Of a stretch of 64,000 nt of DNA, positions 45,516-58,300 are shown one piece after another (within the stretch, counting starts at the first letter, position 1; the number at the start of each line of letters is the position of its first letter). The DNA is from Lutraria lutraria. Taxonomy: Eukaryota; Mollusca; Bivalvia; Venerida; Mactridae. The notes beneath the pieces were generated by a model that made no database searches, was not told where the DNA came from, and worked only from the letters and a program-made list of their open reading frames with translations. Where the stretch lies: assembly GCA_964023205.1 (NCBI GenBank), contig OZ026836.1, positions 2,487,501 to 2,551,500 of the forward strand, written 5' to 3'. The position numbers and the translations under genes are program-made.

Positions 45516-48500
45516 GATTTAATTTTTTGAATTTTGGTTGTATTGGAGTTGTGCCCCTTGGTTAACATTGATTTACTTCAGTCTGAATCATATTATCTTG
45601 TTGTTTATTACTCGGTGCATGACGTAAGATTTTTCTTACTAACTTAGTATAGCATTAAATTTGATGCTGCCAATAATTTGGTGCATGTTTATCTATGTCA
45701 CAAATGGCTTGAATGTTACATATATTGCAATTTATGTGGTCTGAATTGACTCAGGCCTGCTTGCTGGCAAAACAAGATATTTTTACAATCTTACAATTTG
45801 ATTAGTGAATTAAGTAAAATGGCATTTTTTATGTTAGCCTTTTCCTAATGATCTTTATTCTCACTTTAAATGTTTATTGGCCTTCACAGTGGTTTTTTAA
45901 TACCTATTATATCTTTTTTTTATCTTCAGTACATTTTTAGTAAGATTTTATACCTGGTTTATTTCTTTATAACTCTCCTATTTTCTCTGTTGGTGTAACA
46001 GTTAATATTGGTGCTACGTTGATTTTTAATTGTTGTCTTTTAATTTGTATGGACAAGATGATCTCAATGTATGGTTTTCACATTTTTATACTAACAAAAG
46101 GAGGTTTTAATTATTGTCATCTATTCTGTACTGTTTGTATGTTCATATTTGTGACACTTTCATTGGTATTCTAGATAGAGTTGTGTCCCTTGGTATCTCT
46201 TATCTTCAAGTTGTTATTTCTTAAACATCAGAACTAGAGTATCTATTGGCTAAAGTTAAGTGTTTTATTTTTACATCAATTATGTTAGTGATTTGCAAAC
46301 AGATATTTATAATGATATCATTATTTTTGGTTTGGCATGATAGTTTAATATCTGTTTTAACTTTTTTTTTATTGGTACAATTTGCACAAGTACCTTAATC
46401 TATGTTTGACTGAAGCTTTGGATACAATTATCATCTATCTTGAAAATAAACATATTAGTAGGCATTGATGCTTTATTAATTACAAATGCGAAACAAATGG
46501 CTTGTTTTACTGTATGGTGTAAAACATAAAGTTATAATGATAGGGTGTAAGTTTTGCTGAATTCATTATAATTTGTTTTATAGACTGTCTGTCATTGAAT
46601 CTTTCTTTATTCTTCTGTATTTGGCATAAACATTGAACTGCATAGCATATTGAAATGTTCAATAATTTAGAAAGTGACTATAGTAGTTGATCTCTGTTTT
46701 CTATATCTGTTCACTTGTATTAATATAATAATTTGATGTCTATTACTCTGGTTTACTGGTAATAAGACCTGGTTGTTATTCTGTATAATACATAATTATG
46801 AATATTGTATTATACCAGGATCAGTCTCTGTCTTGCAGTCTTGTTTAGGTTAACTGTGGCTTTTTGGAAAATATGAACTGTACACTTTTTCTATAGCATT
46901 TAAGACACTAATTTAAGAACAATTAGTCTGTTTTCCCATTGTTTATGTTTTGATAAATAGGTTATAGATAGTTTTAACTCATAATTTAAAATGTACATTT
47001 TAAATTGATTAAATCTGTCAGCATCTAATTACATTTTTCAATAATGCACCAACATTTGTCTTCCTCATTTAATTCAACTATTAATCATACCAGCAATTAT
47101 TGACAAAATTTAGAATTTGCATTTCACTTCACAAATGTGTGACTGCTCTGTCAACAAACTAAAATTGATCACATTATTTTACTGGGAAACAATGTTATAA
47201 TATATCACATAGCACGTTTATTATGCTGAATAATTGATTAATTCACTTATTAGATATAATGAGATTGGCATTATGATAGTAGTATATCAGATGGTATTCT
47301 GGCAACATTGTAATTGACATTTTGTTAATGATAGAGACATTGGTACCATATTCTTATGGAAAAAGACAGTATTGAAAATGCTTGTTGAGGTAGTGGTTGA
47401 CAGCAGTGTTGTAAGTTAAATTGTTGATTTGACATCATTTTGTCTGTTTTTGTAATTTCAGTGCTCTCCTTTATAGTATATTCTAGCTCAGTAAACTGAC
47501 TTTTCATGGTTGTCTTTGATTTATTTTTTAATCATTCAGTGTAAAATAATTCTGTTATCCCATCGAGATTTCTATCAAAATTGTAAAAATCCTAGAGCAC
47601 TTGTTATTATCTGGGGATTTTGTTATTAATGATTTCACAGTATGGAATGATTAGTCATTGGTATTATCAAAGCTTATCAAATATGCATGACTTTTCCCAT
47701 TTTGAAACAATCATAGACTGGATTATACTGAAGTTTGAAAATGTATATTCAGTATATGCATTGTGCAAGAAAAGGTCGCAAAGTATTTGTTTTAAGCCAG
47801 TGTACATTTAAATGAGTTGATGTTATATTCCATTTGTTTAAATTGTTGTTAAAATACTTACATTGTCTATTAGGTGATTAAATTGCTTCACTGGTATTTA
47901 TTCTGGCTTGTGTCTATTCCACCTGTGTGGTATGTGATTTTTTTATATAGTTTGTTTTGTTGTATCAGATATAATGTAATAATAACACATTGTTATCTTT
48001 TATTTAACTGGCCAGTTACTTGGAAAATGTATTTGGGACTTGAAATAAAAGTACAGTGGAGATTACTAGTACATGTAAAATAAATGTAAAGTAATCTTTA
48101 CTTGGTGGAAAATTAAAGGTTAATTCTTTGTTAGCTCACAGTTTCCATTTTGTGAGTTCAGATTTCTTGGAAGAATTAACATTGTTAACCTTTTAAGGTT
48201 TAACTTGTTGTTTCTTTAAACATTTGGCTATTTTATAATAACTTGTGTACATTGTAAATAATGATGTTTTTTATCTTCTAACACTGTATTTATTGAAACA
48301 TTTGAGCTGATGTAATAAGATGTATCTGTATCTAGAAGTTTCCTGTGTTTCAAGTGAAGTTTAACTTTTCACTATTTATGCCGACTTTTATAATTACAAA
48401 AACTTATACTGTTGTCACTTGTTTTAGCCCCTTACATGTTCATTTGTTGAAAATTTGTTTATTGAAAACTTCTCAGTTTTGTATAAACATAAAACATGTA

Positions 48501-49994
48501 TGTATGTTAAATATCAGTTTCAATTTTTTATTGCGATATACGTGACCACCGGCACATACACAAGTGCACAATATATACTAAGTGAAAGGTTTGGTTAATA
48601 ACACTTAACAATATTAATGTCAAAAACATCTAAAATACTTGTAATTGTTTCATTTGGTATATATTAATATCAATTTGACTCCTGTGCACACTTCTCCGTG
48701 TTCATTGATGTGCACTCAGCACTGCTTTTATCTTGTTCACTACAATAAGTAAATCATAATTGAAAACAATTTTTATGCTGCAAGATCAATGAAATACTCC
48801 GTTTTTTGTCCAATCACAAGTAAATTTTTCAGCCATTATGTTGGTACGACCCTGAAATCAAAGTTCGTCAAAAATAACTGTGTGGTAATGTGTGATATCT
48901 TCGTCAAGGTTTTGTTTTAACAATGTACCATGTTCACTTGTAATATATTAATAACAAGCAGCATCACTGTCATGTGACTTTATGTGTGTCATGTGACTTT
49001 ACGTATGTCATGTGACAGTGTTTATTGTATATAGATATATTTGTTAGTGTATTTATTTTACAGTATGTGCTACATTACAGTATACATTCAGGTAATCAGA
49101 TTTGTAAACATTTTATACATAGCTTGCCATATAAACACAATGAGACAGTTGAATTTATTCTTTTTTTTGTAATATTGGTATAACTGTTCTATTTGATTCT
49201 TAATCTTTAGTATTTTTTTAAATTGCATATATTATTAAGTTACCCTTTTTAATGTACTGTTAAGTAGTGTTTATGTCACCTAAATAGTCACAAAGATACT
49301 TTTTTCACAAAACATAATATCTTATTGAATTGAAGAACATTTTGCAACGCAAAAAATTCCTAGTACAGAATTTAAAATCGATGATTTTAGCTTAAGACCA
49401 TTTTGTTTTGTTGTTTTATAAAATGAATTGCCTATTACTAATAGGTTGGTGAGAAAATGTGTTACCTTTTTAGCCGTTCATATTTTAGATAAATTTTAAT
49501 AAAGTTTATGCTGCATTGATGTTTGATGAAATTAAATTTTTAGCTGTTTTGTATGCTTGAAAGTTATGAATTCTCATATCTGAGATGAATTGAGATCATA
49601 TTACTATCGTTTTATATTTTTACATCCGTTTAGGTATACTATACTTGACAATACACACTGTACAATTACTGCTGTATTCTATATTTACCTAGCTATATCC
49701 ACCACCATTAATTTAATGTTATCATTGATCAAATCCCACCTGATAAATGCCTGGTAAGTTTGTGTTAAAATTTAAATAAATCCACCGGAATTTCTTAATT
49801 CAAATCATGCATGAGTATACAATTTCTTTTCTATAAAATTTGTCCTTATATTTAATATATTTTCTTGTACATGTATTGTACAATTTTTAAAATTGCTGAG
49901 AACTTCAATATATGATCAAATATTGTGAATAATGCATTTTCTTACAAGTTGTAAGAAATTTATTTGTCTTAATATTAAGTGAGATTTTTCTGTG

Positions 49995-50070
49995 AACAAA
50001 ATGAGTTTTTAGCTCACATGAGTACTTTGTGCTCAGAGTGAGTTTTTGTGATTTACTGAGCACAGCAGAT
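49995..50070. repeat. Short repeat with inverted agctcac/gtgagtt motifs
   Basis: The words tttttagctcacatgagtac and gtgctcagagtgagtttttg form an imperfect stem: agctcacatgagtac... against gtgctcagagtgagt. It is probably one end of a dispersed element; the remainder was not found. Confidence 0.4.
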
Positions 50071-50292
50071 GAACAAGTTTGAACAAATAAACATTTTAAC
50101 ACTAGTATGTTTGAAACAATCAGCATGTATTGGCTTGAACTTGTGTTTTATATTACAGATAGTTCCATAGATCAAATGTATTATCAATTATGTACATTGT
50201 ATATTTAATTGCAGCTTTATATTAGAAGAATTTGATTGGCATTCATTTATTTTTGAATCTAGTATTCTACCTCTGTTGTCCTGCTTTGTGTT

Positions 50293-50321
50293 TGTAAATA
50301 CATTGTATTATTTTGTAAATA
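50293..50321 (+). promoter_or_regulatory. Two Pumilio-type elements (TGTAAATA)
   Basis: TGTAAATA occurs at 50293-50300 and 50314-50321, 19 and 40 bp before the AATAAA. The sequence TGTANATA is the consensus bound by Pumilio/FBF proteins in 3' UTRs. Another copy is at 48253-48260. These count only if the tract is transcribed. Confidence 0.4.
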
Positions 50322-50339
50322 ACTGTAAAAAAGTATGTG

Positions 50340-50345
50340 AATAAA
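50340..50345 (+). terminator. Candidate distal polyadenylation signal AATAAA
   Basis: AATAAA lies within gtgaataaattg and is followed by a T/G-rich stretch (gatatttgtaaaacttgg, then ttactttgatgatttttatgg) as expected downstream of a cleavage site. A repeat element begins at 50413. Confidence 0.5.
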
Positions 50346-50412
50346 TTGATGATATTTGTAAAACTTGGTCATTCATGCTACATGTATTACTTTGATGATT
50401 TTTATGGTGATA

Positions 50413-50588
50413 CAGTGTAACCTCTCTGATGTTACACCCTTTGTAAGCCGCAAAATTATGTTGTTGTTGAAAGGTTGTTGCTCTAGAGAGGTGAAATTAA
50501 TATTTCAATCATGCAGTGGGAAATCATCATGCTGTCATTAAAGGGAGGTTGTTGCTCAAGAGAGGGCTGCTCTGGAGAGGTTGTACTG
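50413..50588. mobile_element. pogo/Tigger-like MITE, second copy, 176 bp
   Basis: TA-flanked (50411-50412 and 50589-50590), starting CAGTGTAACCTCTCTGATG and ending gctctggagaggttgtactg. It is the reverse complement of the 6707-6881 copy over its whole length, with some divergence. Confidence 0.8.
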
Positions 50589-50623
50589 TATGTATGTACT
50601 GTCCTCGGGTTAAATAGTTATCC

Positions 50624-51048
50624 ATGCTGATTCGGCTGTGGTCCAGTGGTTATATAGTGCGCTGGACTTGTAACTTAGTGATCCAGGTCTGCCTCATGGT
50701 CATGCTATACTCTTGTCAAAATATTGATTTTCCTCTGTATGTTGAGAAGTTACCAACTCATTTGGTATTGGTAAGTTAGTACTGGTTAGATGGTAAGTTA
50801 GTACTGGTTAGATGGTAAGTTAGTGTAAGTTAGTACTGGTTAGATGGTAAGTTAGTACTGGTTAGATGGTAAGTTAATGTAAGTTAGTACTGGTTAGATG
50901 GTAAGTTAGTATTGGTTAGATGGTAAGTTAGTACTGGTTAGATGGTAAGTTAGTACTGGTTAGAATACAGCCCAGGAAAACAGGCTAGGTGATCTGTCCG
51001 CTTAAACCCACATAAAATCCACTGAAACAGGAAACCGAGTAATAACCA
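50624..51048 (+). mobile_element. tRNA-derived SINE family C with internal tandem array
   Basis: The head reads ggctgtggtccagtggttat followed by a degraded B box (gtgatccaggtct). Downstream are gttaccaactcatttggtat, a 22-bp tandem array (50771-50962), then cccaggaaaacaggctaggt and ctgaaacaggaaacc. The array therefore sits between SINE head and tail, and the motif gtactggttaga of the array leads directly into the tail. Confidence 0.6.
50771..50962. repeat. Minisatellite, 22-bp unit, about 8 copies
   Basis: The unit gtaagttagtactggttaga tg repeats every 22 bp (starts at 50771, 50793, 50815 and so on). Two units carry an extra partial gtaagttagt. Confidence 0.95.
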
Positions 51049-51427
51049 TGCTGATTCAAATTACATGTATATCGTGCCTCCGCTTCAAATTCCAACTGAA
51101 TACAAGTACAAATGTATCTGGCTTTTAACACGTACCATTGTGAACAAAAATCACATAGAATACATCAACCAATGATGAATTTGGCAAGCAGCACTGTCTG
51201 CATAATTGTTAGTGCATTCCAGAAACCTAAGTTGGCGATTTTAATCTTCACATTGCTTGCTAATCAACTGGGAATTAAAATTTGCACTTTCACGAAAATG
51301 CTTTCAATGTTTGACATAATGTTGAGAAATGTACAATCCTTGTTTATTGAAAATATGCATAGTGTGCAATAATATCACATATTGAATTTCCAGCTGAGAA
51401 AATATTGTATTCTTACAATATACATTA

Positions 51428-51602
51428 AATGTCCTGAAAACGGTGGACTCAGAAAACTGCAATTCTGAAAATCGAACGAATTTTCAAATCCCATTATTTT
51501 TGGAATTTATCAAAAGTTCTCCAATAACTGGAACTTCCAGAAAACTGGACTTTTGGCCAAGTCCAGAAGCCTTGGGTTCATTTTTCCAGGGTTTTACTGT
51601 AG
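51428..51602. mobile_element. Worn pogo-like MITE related to 23903-24058
   Basis: The right end ttccagggttttactgtag and internal pieces (aactggaacttccagaaaac, ttttggccaagtcc) match the 23903 element. The left end is degraded (tgtcctgaaaacggtgga). TA follows the right end. Confidence 0.5.
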
Positions 51603-51689
51603 TTTGTACGTTTTGATGAATTTGAATCTGATGGATGAGAAATCAATCAAATAAACTAAATCTGTAGATAAACCTTAATGCTGTATGCA

Positions 51690-51760
51690 TAGTCATGGGA
51701 TTCTGGACTCATGATCCAAAGGTCCTTGGTTTGAATATCATCAGAGCCGAGCTTTTACAA
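51690..51760 (+). mobile_element. Degraded tRNA-like SINE fragment
   Basis: The series gggattctggactcatgatc, caaaggtccttggtttgaat and atcatcagagcc resembles a tRNA anticodon region and B box. The A box is missing. Confidence 0.35.
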
Positions 51761-52796
51761 AATTGTCACAAGCTGTGAATCTCAATGGTGAGTGAAGATA
51801 ATTTATTTTGCTATTAATGTTTATTCACTTAAATCACTGCAGCTTATGGAAATGTGCTTGTACTGTTAAAGAGATCCGTATTAGCAGAACGAATGCATGA
51901 AAATTACGGAGAGCTCCGAGATTGGTGATTTTATGAATACTTGGAGGTGAAAATGGGAGTTAAACACAGGGGAAAGGGGTGAGATAAAGTGATAGAAGGT
52001 GGGGTAAATTAGAGAGAGTGAAGACTTAGAGAGAGGGAGATTATCTTGAACACTTTTGAAGATTTTGTACTAAATGTTGTTTGTTTACATTACCTTTATA
52101 AAACCACTTCAGTTCTTAGCTTAAAATTCTCTCAGAATAATGCCATTAATGTCTTGTAACTGATATACAGACTGTTAAGACAATGTCAATAAATCAAAGA
52201 CAGGAATCTCACTCATAGACACAACCATTTGATGTCACTCCTACATAAAAAGATAAAATCCTGCTGTGCGGCAGTTTATTTAGCTTGTAGACACTTCGTA
52301 AGTAAATCAATGCTATCAGATTGACGCTTTTGACAGTGTGAGTACAGACATCATTATAGGACCTCCATTACCACAAACACCTTCATTCAATAGATCCATG
52401 GAGGATAAACTGTAAACAAATCACGGTACCATAACCATTACTACATTAATTACCACTTAGTGAAGACAGGAGAGACGTAAGCGCAATAAAAATATGGATG
52501 TCTACACATTAAGGTCGGACTGGGTTGATAATTTGTATAGTCTTTATACTTAGCTGGTTAATGTCCCTCTTTTTCTCTAATATGATATTTTTGGGAGCGA
52601 TAGCTCCTGTAGCTGTACACTACTTACAATTTAGTGACGCCTCATACATCCGCGTTGAAAAATAGTACCACTTGTATAAGTATATACTTAACAGACTTCG
52701 CAGTATGGATAAAAGTTTGAGACAATAAATACTCGATCTTCAAATTCTAATTCATAATGATGATAACATAGGCATTTCAATGGCTTTATCTAACAC

Positions 52797-53737
52797 GTTT
52801 AAACTTCGCTGCTGACAGTACTCTCAGTGCTTTGATTCAGAAATATAAACCGAATCAAATAAAGGATTTATAATTCATCCATTTATATTCAACAAAAAAA
52901 CTCAAGCAATTTTAGTGTATGTGACTGCTCATAACGCGTAACTTTTCTAAATACCAACGTACGGTACTGTGTGGGTTACGACCATTTTTTTGGCCCATTT
53001 ATATGTAACTCTGAGATTAGTTGGTTGTGTCAGACAGTTGTAAATACTGTAAATCCTAGCACAAACTATATTATACGATAGTCACATTTTATGATACAGC
53101 GTTTTTGTAAGTACATGTATTATACATTGAGTCCCGAGGGACATGCATTCCTAATACAAATGTATTATCCATCAATCGTTTATTGAGACGAAGATATAAC
53201 AGTTGATTCTTTGTTATATAAATGTCTATGGTTGCCACTAATGCAATTCCTCGCACGTCATCGCCACAAAACACGCGTGCAACAAATCAATATTTTTGCG
53301 GAAAAAAAGCAGCTATATGAATGACATGCCTTCACTTTCACCTGATTTACCCAGACATAACACTTGTTGAACGGACTTGACAGGCGAATTCACCGACCTG
53401 GTGGTTGACAATGAACACAACACATATCATGAACACAATTTGTAGAGTCCGGGAGAGTCTAATTAGCTATCATTCTTTGTTATTTACCAAGCTGGTCAGT
53501 ACAACTGACTCGAGGCGCAAGTCAGAGAGATATTGAGAGAGAGACTGTACAGTTTTTGGAAACTGAACGATAATTCAGCTTCCCATAGCCGTCACACACT
53601 CGGTGCGCATGAATTTTGAAGCCGACCTACGTACAAATGTCATACGTCTTCATTATCAAACTCTTGCAGTTCCATGGTGCAGTGTAAGTCTATATAAGTT
53701 CATTTTTCATGAGTGCTTTCAGTACTTTGATATACTC
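52797..53737. repeat. Interspersed repeat C, copy 2 and flanking related segment
   Basis: The left end (gtttaaacttcgctgctgac, then tctcagtgctttgatt) matches 31842-31890. The right part (53558-53737) matches 17367-17544 and ends tttcagtactttgatat. Treating the whole as one 0.94-kb element is an inference from those two matches. Confidence 0.4.
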
Positions 53738-54827
53738 ACAACGGCTACTCATGATAATTCTGTCTTATAAACATTGTTTAAGTCGCAATTATTCATTCAT
53801 ATAGCCTAATATCTTCTGTTTGCACCTGTGTATATTACTTTTACTAAAGCAACTGACTTATTTAATTGATATTTTGGAAGGTTAAACAGCGTGCTGTTGT
53901 GTTCAATTAGTGAGCACAGAAGAACATATCAGCTGTGTCAGTTTGTGTAGGTTTCAAGTCGGGCACCTTAAGCTTGTACATCATTAATCGAAACACGTTC
54001 AATCCTACTTAATAGAAGAACAATCAGCAATATTTCAGAACAGTCAGCAATATTTCAGAACAATCAGCAATATTTCAGACAGAAATGTTATGCCGTCAGA
54101 GGATTCTCTTTCATATTTTTTTCTTTCGTCGTCTGCCATTTCATATTTTGTGACCTTTTTGCAGAATTCAACATTTGTCTCAGATATTCCCGGTAGGCAC
54201 TGTGAACTATCGAAATTGTAAATTAGTGATGAACAATTCCAGTTGTTTGTCATAAATATTCTTTCCACGTTTAGTCTAATATTTCTAAATAAAAAAGTAA
54301 GCATCTCCTTTGGGGATACACTTGTGCGAGCCTGCTGATATTTTTTAATAAAGAATTAAACAGCTCCACCGGGATATACACTTGCGCTAGTCTTTTGAAC
54401 ACATATTGTCTTACAATAAATGTAACATTCTTCTACAATTCTATTCATTAGTCGGGTGAATCTAGCTTATCCATGATAAGCTATCGAACTGTATTTTATT
54501 GCATTTAGGGACTACTAAACCTGACTACACTGTCTTTTTTATTTTCTTCATGTTTTCTCTAAAATCATCAACAAAATGGATTATTAGTACTTGTTATCGT
54601 TTTTTATCAATCGAGGAAATAAACAGTCGTAAAAAATTCTGAGCGTAAACGGATATTAGTCCTAATCAATTACATTTTACCAAGTTATCTCTTGTTTTGT
54701 TATTTTATACTTCAAGTAGTTGATTCTGAGAGGAACATATTCAATATGAATGCTGAAGTGTTATTGACGGAAGATTCCGTTAGTACAAACCATACACAAA
54801 TAATGATCAGTTCGTGAAAGTAACGAT
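53738..54827. other. Gene-free stretch
   Basis: It contains only a three-copy 20-bp repeat (54021-54079, unit caatcagcaatatttcagaa) and two similar segments near 54305-54340 and 54362-54395 (cacc/tttggggatacacttg...). Confidence 0.4.
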
Positions 54828-55380
54828 TTCATTACAATTCCGTGAGAACCATTTAAACAACTAACGCTATCATCTCAATTCCGTGAGACCGACTTAACAG
54901 TTAATGCTGACATCCTATTTCTGTGAGAATCATTCAAACAGCTAATGTTTTCATTACAATTTCATGAGAAAGCTAATGTTTTCATTACAATTCCGTGAGA
55001 ATTATTCAAACGGCTAATAAAAATCATTCAAACAGTTAATGTTTTCAATTATAATTCCATGAGAATCATTTAAACAGCTAATGTTTTCATTATAATTCCA
55101 TGAGAATCATTCAAACAGTTAATGTTTTCATTACAATTCCATGAGAATCATTCAAACAGCTAATGTTTTCATTATAATTCTATGAGAATCATTCAAACAG
55201 CCAATGTTTTCATTGTAATTCCATGAGAATCATTCAAACAGCTAATGTTTTCATTATAATTCCGTGAGAATCATAAACAGTTAATATTTTCATATAATTC
55301 CGTGAGAATCATTCAAACAGTTAATGCTTTTGTTAAAATTCTCTGAATATGATTCCAACATTTAATACTTTCATCACAAT
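54828..55380. repeat. Minisatellite, 41-bp unit, about 13 copies
   Basis: The unit reads aattccgtgagaatcattca then aacagctaatgttttcattac. Spacing is 41 bp in the centre (55094, 55135). Units at both ends are shorter or more divergent (for example 54961-55000 lacks the aatcattcaaacag part). Confidence 0.93.
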
Positions 55381-58300
55381 CAACGACCGACACATAAAAT
55401 ACCATTGTTCAGTAGGAAACTGAAACGCATTCGCTCGTTCTGAACACCTGACCCGCACAGTCTGAGTTTCTTCAACCGATCATGTGCCTAATTATTAAAA
55501 CTGAATATTTCCACTTCCCTTTTATATAATGTTACCCGATAGATATACGACTAGATCTGTTCGTTCGTATGTTTGATGCTTCGCGAATAAGTCATTTTCA
55601 AGAAAGATTAATTCCGAGGTAATACATCTGATCAAGATTTATATATGAACGTTCGTATATTGCATCCAGTTGGTTTTGTTAATAGATAATTAAAACAAGT
55701 TACATATACTACACATTGGATTTCTCTCAGATAACCAGAGAATCTATATCGAAGAAGATATTACTGGTTTATTATTTTAAGCATGGCATTCTGTTCTAAG
55801 ATAAATCCACACCCACAGTCGGTTGTCATGGATATGTACTTTTATAGATATAGCGTAGAATGTATTTTTGAAATGGTGCTAATGACTTTGGAAAAGTTTC
55901 AAGCTTCCGCTAACTCAACCGAGTATTTTCTTTTTAAATCTCGGTTATTTTTATTCCAGCCTGTAGTTTTATTTTCATATGATCATTTTATCCGAACTAG
56001 AACATATACTGACAGAAATCTACCGAGCCCTATATTTATATATTGGGGGCTGAAAGCGGAAATTGGATGCTTTGCAACTTTGGGTCTAATGAGACTAGGA
56101 TGCTCCCGAGTGTCGTGCAAATATAAGGGGTATAATTAAGTAAGCCATTTGTTAAGAATTGTACTCCTTGATGTGGAACAAGTATTCTTCCTGAGAAAAG
56201 TAAAGACATGTCAATAAACACACATGTTACAGATCTTAGAAATATGGAACTAAAAGCATAGCAGTTATGAAGAAATCAGTTGTCGCCCATTGACTTAGAA
56301 CAAACTGTTCATGATTAAAAAGTAATCAGCCAATACATTAACATGTGCACTGATATTTGTCATGTGTTCGAGAAATCGTCCTTCACAAGATAACGCACCA
56401 ATCAGCAACTATCCAACTTCACAAAAACAACAGGTACCATCTGATTGGACTCTTTAGTATTACAAAACTGAATTTCTTCTTTATAAATGTCTAGAATTAT
56501 GAGGTATGTTCTAAATATACCTGAGACAAAGTGAATGACAAAATGTAAAGAGAATGTGGGAGGATTTCTAAAATTGAAAGTCACAATCGTAAATCATTAC
56601 GGTAAGCCTAGTTGCATTTAGAGTCGTTTTCAATAGTGTTTGTAGCAATATCTGATCTGTCTTATCTGCAGACACATTATTCATTCTTAAGACTTGGTTT
56701 AAATATATAGCAGCTATTTAAGTAATAATTGATTGATATATGCAGACTATAAGTACATAAAACGAAAGTGGCTGGTATATTGAGGTGTATTAGTCACGGT
56801 ATATAAAGAGTTATCATTGTTCGAGATATTCATATTACATACATATTTCATGAAGCAATTTTGATGAACGATTTAATGTATATAATGTTAAACCTTTGCT
56901 TTTAGTTCCATTGAAGACATACATGTATATCACGTGTACAAAAGATGTATTTTTATCAATTAACTTAATACTCTGTTGATCAGTGACCGTTTTGGTAATT
57001 CCAAAAGCGGTCTTTGTAGACAAATATGACAGTACTTTGGTACAATAAGCTCACTTGCAAAACCAAATAGGAACGCTAAAGATGGAACGTTTTGTAATAG
57101 GAAATATTATTAAGGTTTTATACACATAATGTCCAAATTTTATATTTCAAAAGGGAGCGGGTAGTTTCTAGTTTTCTTCATAGTTTTTATAGGTTTTCAT
57201 GACCGGGAAATGATTTACCGTGAGATTTATTTTAAAAACAATGATATCCATTATAGTTATTGCATTGAAGTATATTTTTTCGAGATTAAAGAACACGAAA
57301 AATCCATTTCAATAAAAGATGCAAAAACACAATACCAATTCAATTCATCGGCAATGGTCACCGTGCCATATTTTCAGAAATTGATATTTTCTATTTTTCA
57401 GTAAGGGCAAATAACTCTTTTAAAATGATCATAATAAATTATGTCGTCAATAAATTGAAGAATCTATGCTACTTTCCAAGAAATAACGATGATTTGGTTA
57501 TACTGTTAAAGTGTTTTTATAATATTATTTAAAGTAACATATGATGCGTGAAATAAATACAACAACGTTAAATATTGTGGATATGATAACTTGATATCGA
57601 ACCATAGCAATGATGGAGTCATGCTCGGATAGATTTTCAGTGATGCACAAATTATCCATAAACGTCGTTCAGACGTGAAAAATGTCATATTTCAGTAAGT
57701 ACAATATATAGATACGCACAAACAAGCACACTTCAAGTTTTTTTTTGCTAATAAAATCTATTTGTGTCTACAAAGTTCCCATGGAAAAATATACAGTACA
57801 GATGCAGTTGTAATAGCTAATCTCCGAATATAGACGTGTGTGATAGCACAAATTGATAACAAGAGATCCATCTTTGATAAGCAACTTATAGGTAAACATG
57901 ACGAATAATTCGGACGAAGCCGATGTTTTATTTGCTTAAATTCTGTTTATCTGTGGTCGAAACGCTAAATGATCAGCGAATATGAATTTGATCAACAACA
58001 ACCACAAATCCTACCAGTTGCGAAAAAAATGTTTCAATTCCATGTTAAGATAAACGCGTTTATCACAATACAGATATTCTGGAGCTAATTATACGTTATA
58101 AAAATGAGTTCGTCATTTCGAGGGTTCAATGCAACAGTGTCGTAACTCATACTGAAATAAGAACAAGTTACGACAGTATTGCGCTGAGCACTCGATTTGT
58201 GATATTCACATCGCGACTCATATGTACACAATTATATACATGCATCTGGTATGTCACGTTTCGAAAGATTAATTTTTATCAAGAGCTGGAAGTTTTATAT

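Larger units (their letters stand above)
44534..50370 (+). other. Probable long 3' UTR of BMPR1 (about 5.8 kb)
   Basis: No coding frame with a recognisable domain lies here. The strand is visibly T-rich over A for most of its length, as in the receptor introns, and the bias fades after about 50370. Several AATAAA-type signals are present (near 46444, 48044 and 48079), and the last is at 50340-50345. One dispersed repeat (45297-45515) and a short agctcac-type repeat (49995-50070) interrupt it. Shorter 3' ends or an unannotated non-coding transcript are equally possible without RNA data. Confidence 0.5.
51049..52796. other. Gene-free stretch
   Basis: No exon was recognised. It contains a worn MITE (51428-51602) and a tRNA-like fragment (51690-51760). 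Confidence 0.4.

Noticed and set aside
55783..56139. 118-codon open frame, the longest outside repeats and known exons
   Set aside because: No recognisable domain, no convincing acceptor or donor, no coding-type composition. A single open frame of this length is expected by chance in 64 kb of DNA.
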